The position numbers were made by a program, and so were the translations under genes. A stretch of 9,719 nt of DNA from Candidatus Dadabacteria bacterium (lineage in GTDB: Bacteria > Bdellovibrionota_C > UBA2361 > J135): the NCBI GenBank assembly GCA_003694225.1, contig RFKT01000095.1:1-9719 (forward strand). The letters run 5' to 3'. The notes below the pieces were generated by a model. That model was not told the DNA's origin. It saw nothing but the letters and a program-made list of their open reading frames with translations, and ran no database searches. Every line of letters starts with the position of its first letter. Position 1 is the first letter of the stretch. Below, piece after piece: positions 5,551 through 9,719 of this stretch.

Positions 5551-6342
5551 TTAATTCGAGCTTGAGCCGGACTCTACTATCTCACAGTTATTTTCTGTTG
5601 TAACAGGAGGCAAATCGCACTGTGCGAGCTTAGAGTTCTGCTCGTTTAGCTTAGACTGCTGTTTGTTCTCTTTGTGGTGAAGTTTGTTAAGCTTCTTCTG
5701 CATTTTTGTCTCATTCTTTGAAAGATTTTTAGCAAGCCTTTCCTCTGCCTTTTTCATATCTCTGGCAAATTTATCGTTAGCCTTATCGATAGCAAGTCTT
5801 CTTTTATCCCTTGCGTATGACTTTTTCTCCTGTATTGCTTTAATCTTTGCAGTAACACTAACTGTATCGTCACAACTCCCGCCGCCAAAGAGGATATCTC
5901 CCAGATTGTTGATACACTCCATAATATCATCGAGCTTTTTGGTAAGCTTTATCTCTTGGTTTTCAAGCCGCTCTACAGTCTTTTCCTCTCTATTAAGCGC
6001 TCTTTGTTCCGCTCTATCTCGTCTTTGCTCAGCCTTAGTGACAGAGGATTCGTATTTTTGCTGGGCTTTTTCATCTGCCGCTATCTTGTCCTGCCTGACT
6101 TCTTCCTCTTGGTCAAAAAGTGAGAGGATCTTAAAACATATCCTTTGGGCTTTGCTTTGGACCCTAGCAACACTGTCAGGGTCATCACACTTTATCCTTC
6201 CCGCCAACATTTCCGGGACATACCCATCAGGGACGATGTAATCAGGGACAATATAGTCATTCTCATCGGAATAAGCGTGTGTGGAGAACCCGCACACAAA
6301 AAGCACCACAAAGCCACACAGTAACGCAAGCCTGTTACTCAT
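5551..6342 (-). CDS. Secreted coiled-coil protein with six cysteines, unknown function
   Basis: The 263-aa product has a Sec signal peptide (1 to about 23, a hydrophobic core then STHA before the likely cut). A short acidic repeat follows at 29-44, two copies of DYIVP and a variant GYVPE. Two long charged Lys/Glu/Gln/Arg-rich coiled-coil stretches run at about 78-142 and 163-240. They are separated by a short segment with Gly-rich DILFGGGSCDD. Mature cysteines are C52, C69, C143, C157, C242 and C253. They flank the helices in pairs and could form disulfides in the periplasm or outside the cell. There is no membrane span beyond the signal, and no family is recognized. AGGAGG (6351-6356) lies 8 bases ahead of the ATG. 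The gene is monocistronic, between a structured leader and a terminator. It might be controlled by the sigma factor upstream, but that is only inferred from adjacency. Confidence 0.8.
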   Translation of the reverse strand: MSNRLALLCGFVVLFVCGFSTHAYSDENDYIVPDYIVPDGYVPEMLAGRIKCDDPDSVARVQSKAQRICFKILSLFDQEEEVRQDKIAADEKAQQKYESSVTKAEQRRDRAEQRALNREEKTVERLENQEIKLTKKLDDIMECINNLGDILFGGGSCDDTVSVTAKIKAIQEKKSYARDKRRLAIDKANDKFARDMKKAEERLAKNLSKNETKMQKKLNKLHHKENKQQSKLNEQNSKLAQCDLPPVTTENNCEIVESGSSSN

Positions 6343-6596
6343 TGCTCTACCCTCCTAACTTAGTCACCAACAACGGGAAGCTCTAAATACTACTCCTACT
6401 CCATCGTTCAGCCTTTATCTTACACTCTAGCTTGCAGGTGCTAGGGAATCAAGGCTAACCCATAGGGATCTCTATTGTTTTGCGCCACCCCCTCGGTGGA
6501 GCATATAGGTAGCTTCCCCTATATATCTGTTATAGGGAAGGCTTAAGAGAGTGTAGCATACTTTTTTAAGCCGATTTTAGCTTCCTAAGATGACAC
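6343..6596 (-). other. 254-base non-coding, hairpin-rich leader region
   Basis: No reading frame is visible here. Inverted repeats are: GGCTTAA/TTAAGCC (6540-6546/6566-6572); CTTCCC(C)TATA/TATAGGGAAG (about 6513-6540); CCACC/GGTGG (about 6486-6499); CCC-ATA-GGG (6459-6467); and CTAGC/GCTAG (6427-6431/6440-6444). The second is about 10 bp with one bulge. None is followed by a T run in either direction, so they are not simple terminators. Read on the - strand this is the 5' leader of the coiled-coil gene. An extended -10-like TGCTACACT (about 6551-6559) could start transcription near its far end, with no good -35. A structured leader or a small RNA is possible; I could not match any known riboswitch consensus. 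Confidence 0.4.
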
Positions 6597-7283
6597 CTAT
6601 GCTTCCCCTTGCAGGTACCTTGGCCCAACTCCTATTACCTGAGTTGGATTTACAAAGTCCATATAGTATCTATGGAGCTTTTTCTGAAGCATTAGCCGTG
6701 CCCTATGAAGCCTTGATTTTACCGCTGGAATTGTAAGGCCTAGTATCTCCCCTGTTTCTTTGTTGGAGAGGCCGTCAACGTCCCTTAATACAAAGACAGC
6801 CCTGTATTCTTCAGGAAGGCGGTTTATCGCATCACTTAAAACCCTCTTTAGCTCAGCATTGGCAAGCTTTGAATCGGTTGTGGGCGGAGTCCAGTATTCG
6901 TGGTTTACCCAACTATTTTCCATAGCAGGGGTTATCTCCTCTACAGGTGTAGCCTTGTTTTGCTTGTTTTTCCTTAATTTCATAAAAGATGCATTGACGG
7001 TTATACGGTAAAGCCAACTTGAAAACGCTGACTTTCCCTCAAATCCCTTTATCTTTGTGTAGACAGTGATAAATACATCTTGAAGAACCTCTTCTGCATC
7101 CTCCTCGCATTTACAGAGGCTTAAAGCAAGATTATACGCCTTGCTCTCATACCTTTTAACTATGATCTCAAATGCCTCCTTCCGCCCCTTTTGCATAAGC
7201 TTTACAAGCTCTTTGTCAGATAGGGTGGTGAGATCGTCGTGATCAAGTTTGCGTCTCTTTGCACTTCCTTTTGCAGCTTTCAT
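6597..7283 (-). CDS. RNA polymerase sigma factor, ECF (RpoE-like) subfamily
   Basis: The 228-aa product has the two-domain layout of ECF sigma factors. Region 2 (about 25-105) includes the RNA-polymerase-binding and -10-recognition block DAEEVLQDVFITVYTKI followed by SAFSSWLYRITVNASFMKLRK. Region 4 (about 145-203) contains INRLPEEYRAVFVLRD and the helix-turn-helix SNKETGEILGLTIPAVKSRL, which reads the -35 element. A 20-residue basic N-terminal extension and a 25-residue C-terminal tail (YYMDFVNPTQVIGVGPRYL) are extra relative to the core. AAGGAGGA (7291-7298) lies 7 bases ahead of the ATG. No anti-sigma factor (membrane or zinc-binding type) is visible on either side: downstream is the coiled-coil gene, upstream is aat. 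Control may therefore lie elsewhere or in the C-terminal tail. The regulon is unknown. Confidence 0.92.
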   Translation of the reverse strand: MKAAKGSAKRRKLDHDDLTTLSDKELVKLMQKGRKEAFEIIVKRYESKAYNLALSLCKCEEDAEEVLQDVFITVYTKIKGFEGKSAFSSWLYRITVNASFMKLRKNKQNKATPVEEITPAMENSWVNHEYWTPPTTDSKLANAELKRVLSDAINRLPEEYRAVFVLRDVDGLSNKETGEILGLTIPAVKSRLHRARLMLQKKLHRYYMDFVNPTQVIGVGPRYLQGEA

Positions 7284-7351
7284 CGATAGGTCCTCCTTGA
7301 TGTTTTGCTCTCTAACCGTAATGGGTGGTTTTTGTCCTTTTTTAACTACAT

Positions 7352-7373
7352 TGCCCTGCTAGTCAGGCAGGCA
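7352..7373. repeat. Inverted repeat upstream of the sigma gene
   Basis: TGCC(C)TGC (7352-7359) pairs with GCAGGCA (7367-7373) around a 7-base loop, with one bulged base. It lies about 70 bases ahead of the sigma factor start on the - strand and would be in its 5' leader if the promoter is further up. No T run follows on either strand, so it is not a standard terminator. Confidence 0.35.
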
Positions 7374-7410
7374 GATATTTTGTTGCACAGATGGGGAATT
7401 TAGGTGTCAT

Positions 7411-7424
7411 AGAATGGTCATTCT
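7411..7424. repeat. Perfect 14-bp palindrome, possible operator
   Basis: AGAATGGTCATTCT is a 6+2+6 perfect palindrome (two-base GT centre), about 130 bases upstream of the sigma factor gene and just beyond the end of aat. Size and symmetry suit a dimeric regulator site near the sigma promoter. It could also be part of the aat 3' end. No second copy was noticed in the window. Confidence 0.3.
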
Positions 7425-7436
7425 TTTGTAAATATT

Positions 7437-7466
7437 TTGTAAAAAGGGCGTTTAGCTTAAAGCCTT
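7437..7466 (-). terminator. Probable terminator at the end of aat
   Basis: Read on the - strand, AAGGC-TTTA, loop AGC, TAAA-C-GCC(C)TT forms a roughly 9-bp stem with two bulged C, followed directly by TTTTTA. The left arm overlaps the last codons of aat and the right arm follows the TAA stop. The bulges make it weaker than the 5494-5520 terminator, but position and T run support the call. Confidence 0.4.
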
Positions 7467-8084
7467 CTTTAAGAGATTCATAAAGGCGTCTCTTGGGATC
7501 TCACGCGCCCCAAAGCTTTCAGTAAGGGAATTAATAACTTGGCAGTCATACCACTTTATTCCCTCACTTTTTAGGTGATCCATTAAATACAAAAAACATA
7601 GCTTTGATGCGTCCCTTTCGAGAAAGAACATAGACTCACCACCCCAATACTTTCCTATCTTCACCCCGTATAGGCCTCCTACAAGCCTTTTGCCGTTATA
7701 CGCTTCGACACTGTAGGCGTATCCAGCCTCATAAAGGCGGCAGTAGGCTTCCTCCATCTCAGGGGTTATCCACGTGCCCCTTTGTGATCTGGTAGTTGAG
7801 GCGGCGCAGTTAGATATCACACCGTTAAAATCGGTATTCATTGAGAAGGTGAGGGTGGAATTCCTCCGTGTACGGGCAAGCCGTTTTGATATGTGAAGCT
7901 CATCCAGAAACAGTACAGCCCTTAAGGGAGGGGCAAACCAAAGCAGAGGGAAGCCTGTATGGGGCCACGGAAATATGCCGTTTGAATAGGCCAGGATTAA
8001 GGTTTCAACGTCGAGATCTCCTCCCGCGGCGAGAATCCCGTTTTCATCAGCCATCTCTACAGGGGGAAAGCTCTTTACTACCAT
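7452..8084 (-). CDS. aat: Leucyl/phenylalanyl-tRNA-protein transferase
   Basis: Aat moves Leu or Phe from aminoacyl-tRNA to the N-terminus of proteins starting with Arg or Lys, making N-degrons for ClpS-ClpAP in the cytoplasm. The 210-aa product carries the family blocks in order: AAGGDL (19-24), LAYSNGIFPW (31-40), LWFAPPLRA (48-56), TWI (104-106), YSVEAYNGKRLVGGLYGV (124-141), GGESMF (148-153), DCQ (180-182) and FGAREIPR (191-198). D180 of DCQ matches the conserved catalytic-site Asp (D186 in E. coli). WFAPPLR deviates from the usual WxSPxxR, with Ala for Ser. The E. coli protein is 234 aa; this one is shorter mainly at the N-terminus. An in-frame TAG sits immediately before the ATG, so no upstream extension is possible. 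The Shine-Dalgarno is weak. It is divergent from clpS, the adaptor that reads the product of this enzyme. Confidence 0.95.
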   Translation of the reverse strand: MVVKSFPPVEMADENGILAAGGDLDVETLILAYSNGIFPWPHTGFPLLWFAPPLRAVLFLDELHISKRLARTRRNSTLTFSMNTDFNGVISNCAASTTRSQRGTWITPEMEEAYCRLYEAGYAYSVEAYNGKRLVGGLYGVKIGKYWGGESMFFLERDASKLCFLYLMDHLKSEGIKWYDCQVINSLTESFGAREIPRDAFMNLLKKALS

Positions 8085-8203
8085 CTATATCTCTATACAA
8101 GGCAATTCAAGGTGTTAGCCCGGCTCATTTCATCTGCCGATAGACTATATTATACTAAAAATAAGCATTAATTAATACTTAGGCGGTGTGATTTCCCTGT
8201 ATA
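8085..8203. promoter_or_regulatory. Divergent aat / clpS promoter region
   Basis: This AT-rich gap separates two divergent, functionally linked genes. On the - strand TATAAT (8154-8149) is a perfect -10 box that would start aat about 57 bases ahead of its ATG. On the + strand TATACT (8151-8156) overlaps it and would serve clpS-clpA with a leader of about 41 bases. Neither has a convincing -35. A further TATAAT on the + strand (8200-8205) overlaps the clpS start codon and is probably chance. If the overlapping -10 boxes are real, only one direction could be occupied at a time. Confidence 0.35.
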
Positions 8204-8524
8204 ATGCCAATGGAAAGTGAACAATCTTCACCCGGCACAGGCACTGTTACGGAAGAGAGGGTTAAGGTAAAAAGGCCCCGTAAATATAAGGTGATATTGC
8301 TCAATGATGATTATACAACGATGGATTTTGTGGTAATGATCCTTGAGACTATATTTGGCAAAAGCCCGGCTGAGGCTGTGCAGATAATGTTAAATGTGCA
8401 TCACAAAGGCAAGGGGCTTTGCGGTGTATATTCTAAGGAGATAGCGGAGGCTAAGATCGAAGCTGTCCACAGGAAGGCTAGGGAAGAGGGGTTTCCCCTT
8501 AGATGCACGATGGAGCCTGAGTGA
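8204..8524 (+). CDS. clpS: ATP-dependent Clp protease adaptor ClpS
   Basis: ClpS binds proteins with Leu, Phe, Trp or Tyr at the N-terminus and hands them to ClpAP. The 106-aa product has a flexible N-terminal tail (1-25), which in the family engages ClpA during transfer, and the core fold from [20 protein letters not shown] to LRCTMEPE. Binding-pocket residues are present at the same numbers as in E. coli: N34 and D35 with H66 for the alpha-amino group, plus D36, T38, M40 and M62 around the side-chain pocket. The [25 protein letters not shown] block is typical. There is no evident Shine-Dalgarno. The first ATG (8204) is used here, and the ATG at 8210 (M3) is an alternative. clpA follows after 37 bases. 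Confidence 0.96.
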   Translation: MPMESEQSSPGTGTVTEERVKVKRPRKYKVILLNDDYTTMDFVVMILETIFGKSPAEAVQIMLNVHHKGKGLCGVYSKEIAEAKIEAVHRKAREEGFPLRCTMEPE

Positions 8525-8561
8525 GTGCCGGGCGAGATTTATTAGGAGCGAAGATATTAAT

Positions 8562-9719
8562 ATGATGTTTAGTACTTCCCTTAGTTTTACTTTAGAGGCC
8601 GCAGTCAGGGAGGCTTCATACAGAAAGCATAGGTATTTTTGCGTTGAACATCTGCTCTATGCCCTTCTTTTTGATCATGAGGTAAAGGAGATACTTATTA
8701 ATTGCGGAGCTAATATTGACAATTTGCTCACTGATCTCAAGGAATATTTTAACACTGAGCTTGAGAAAGTGGATGATGACTCTCAGGAGCGCCCAGCCCC
8801 TATACAGACTCCGGCTGTGCAGAGGGTGCTTCAACACTCTATTGTCCATGCAAGCTCCGCAGGAAAGGATGTAATTACCAGCAAGGATGTGCTTGTATCC
8901 TTATTTTCCGAAACCGATTCTCACGCCGTTTACTTCCTGTCAAAGCAAAACATAACAAAACTTGATGTTACAGAGTATATTTCTCATGGAATTTCGAAGG
9001 TGCAATCTGAAGGGGAAGAGGAAGGGGAGCTTGTTGAGGAGTTTCAAGAAGAAAGCCGTGAAGATATAGATCTTGAAGGAGAAAGTCTTCCTAATACAGA
9101 TCGCGCGCTCAAAGTGCTCTTGAAATATACCGAAGAACTTACTGAAAAGGCCAAGGCTGGGGAGCTGGATCCAGTTATCGGTAGGGACAGTGAGATTGAA
9201 AGGGCAATTAAAATCCTTTCAAGGAGACAGAAAAACAACCCCCTCTTTTTAGGGGATCCAGGGGTTGGAAAGACAGCTATGGCGCACGGCATCGCCCAGA
9301 GGATAGCGGACGGAGATGTGCCGGAGCCGCTTAAGGGAGTGAGGCTGTTCTGCCTTGAGGTTGGAACGCTGATAGCTGGCACAAAGTTTAGGGGCGAGTT
9401 TGAAGAGAGGCTTAGGGCTATTGTAAAGGCGTTAAACTCTATGCCCGGCTCCATACTGTTTATAGATGAGATACACAATATAGTTGGTGCAGGAGCTACC
9501 GGCACAGGAAGCATGGATGCGGCCAATCTCTTAAAGCCTGCGCTTGCCGGGGGAAAGATCAGGTGCATAGGAAGCACCACCTATGAAGACTATAAGAAAA
9601 GCTTTGAAAAGGATCGCGCTCTAAGCAGGAGGTTCTCTGTAATTGAACTTTTGGAGCCTACCGTTGAAGAGACTGTCGAGCCGGAAGATGTAACAGATGC
9701 CCTGACTGAAATGCCGGAA
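8562..9719 (+). CDS. clpA: ATP-dependent Clp protease ATP-binding subunit ClpA, 3' end beyond window, internal gap suspected
   Basis: ClpA is the hexameric AAA+ unfoldase that feeds ClpP. Translation from the ATG at 8562 is open for 386 codons to the window edge. Residues 1-145 form the Clp N domain that docks ClpS ([26 protein letters not shown]). An acidic linker follows (148-175). The first AAA+ domain begins at [15 protein letters not shown] (202-216). It has Walker A GDPGVGKT (231-238, Asp in place of the usual Glu), pore loop near [12 protein letters not shown] (273-284), Walker B ILFIDEIH (298-305), sensor 1 GSTT (337-340) and Arg-finger region RALSRRF (352-358). After EPTVEETV (365-372) the next residues are [14 protein letters not shown]. 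That resembles the family's junction into the second AAA+ domain and skips about 90-100 residues. The start codon is followed by a second ATG at 8565. AGGAG (8544-8548) is rather distant. Confidence 0.93.
   Translation, partial: MMFSTSLSFTLEAAVREASYRKHRYFCVEHLLYALLFDHEVKEILINCGANIDNLLTDLKEYFNTELEKVDDDSQERPAPIQTPAVQRVLQHSIVHASSAGKDVITSKDVLVSLFSETDSHAVYFLSKQNITKLDVTEYISHGISKVQSEGEEEGELVEEFQEESREDIDLEGESLPNTDRALKVLLKYTEELTEKAKAGELDPVIGRDSEIERAIKILSRRQKNNPLFLGDPGVGKTAMAHGIAQRIADGDVPEPLKGVRLFCLEVGTLIAGTKFRGEFEERLRAIVKALNSMPGSILFIDEIHNIVGAGATGTGSMDAANLLKPALAGGKIRCIGSTTYEDYKKSFEKDRALSRRFSVIELLEPTVEETVEPEDVTDALTEMPE

Noticed and set aside
5684..6241. Long + strand reading frame (185 codons) rich in Ser and Leu
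   Set aside because: It is the antisense shadow of the Lys/Glu-rich coiled-coil gene. It has low complexity, no ribosome-binding site and lies wholly inside the - strand gene.
6343..6596. Known riboswitch (c-di-GMP-I, cobalamin, TPP)
   Set aside because: Only a CGCAAA-like fragment was found. The tetraloop receptor, pairing partners and other consensus pieces are missing, so no class was assigned.
8200..8205. TATAAT as the clpS promoter -10
   Set aside because: It overlaps the clpS start codon, so a transcript from it would begin after the ATG, and no -35 box is at the right distance.
9044..9580. 178-codon - strand reading frame
   Set aside because: It is antisense to clpA, whose ClpA motifs (Walker A, Walker B) are unmistakable on the + strand.
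1..9719. CRISPR array, tRNA, rRNA, insertion sequence or phage genes
   Set aside because: No spaced direct repeats, cloverleaf-like segments, transposase or integrase motifs were seen on either strand.

Overview
The window looks like chromosomal DNA of a Gram-negative bacterium of deltaproteobacterial grade. Base composition is moderate, AGG/AGA arginine and ATA isoleucine codons are frequent, strong AGGAGG ribosome-binding sites are common, and there are two predicted lipoproteins and an adjacent aat/clpS/clpA N-end-rule module. The taxon is an inference from style and gene content; no rRNA or other marker is present.

Region 1 (about 1-5500, + strand) is one tightly packed transcription unit for part of a non-flagellar type III secretion system (T3SS). 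The order is sctJ (inner-ring lipoprotein), a short sctQ-like C-ring protein with a strong in-frame internal start, a small helical protein, sctV (export gate), a TPR lipoprotein, a small acidic protein, and a receiver protein fused to a histidine-kinase-type dimerization segment but with no ATPase domain. The ATPase, secretin, sctRSTU, needle and effectors are not visible and may lie upstream of base 1. The locus is atypical: SctV seems to lack one whole cytoplasmic subdomain, SctQ is short, and a phosphorelay-like protein closes the operon.

Region 2 (5500-7450, - strand) holds a secreted, cysteine-containing coiled-coil protein of unknown function. Before it lies a 254-base hairpin-rich leader, then an ECF-type sigma factor with no recognizable anti-sigma gene beside it. 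A terminator serving the - strand sits between the convergent ends of regions 1 and 2.

Region 3 (7450-9719) is an N-degron module. aat (leucyl/phenylalanyl-tRNA-protein transferase, - strand) is divergent from clpS and clpA (+ strand) across a 119-base AT-rich intergenic stretch. Aat adds Leu/Phe to protein N-termini, ClpS recognizes such N-termini, and ClpA (with ClpP) unfolds and degrades the proteins. clpA is cut by the window edge. Just before the edge its sequence jumps from the end of the first AAA+ large domain to what resembles the D1-D2 junction, suggesting an internal deletion or an assembly fault.
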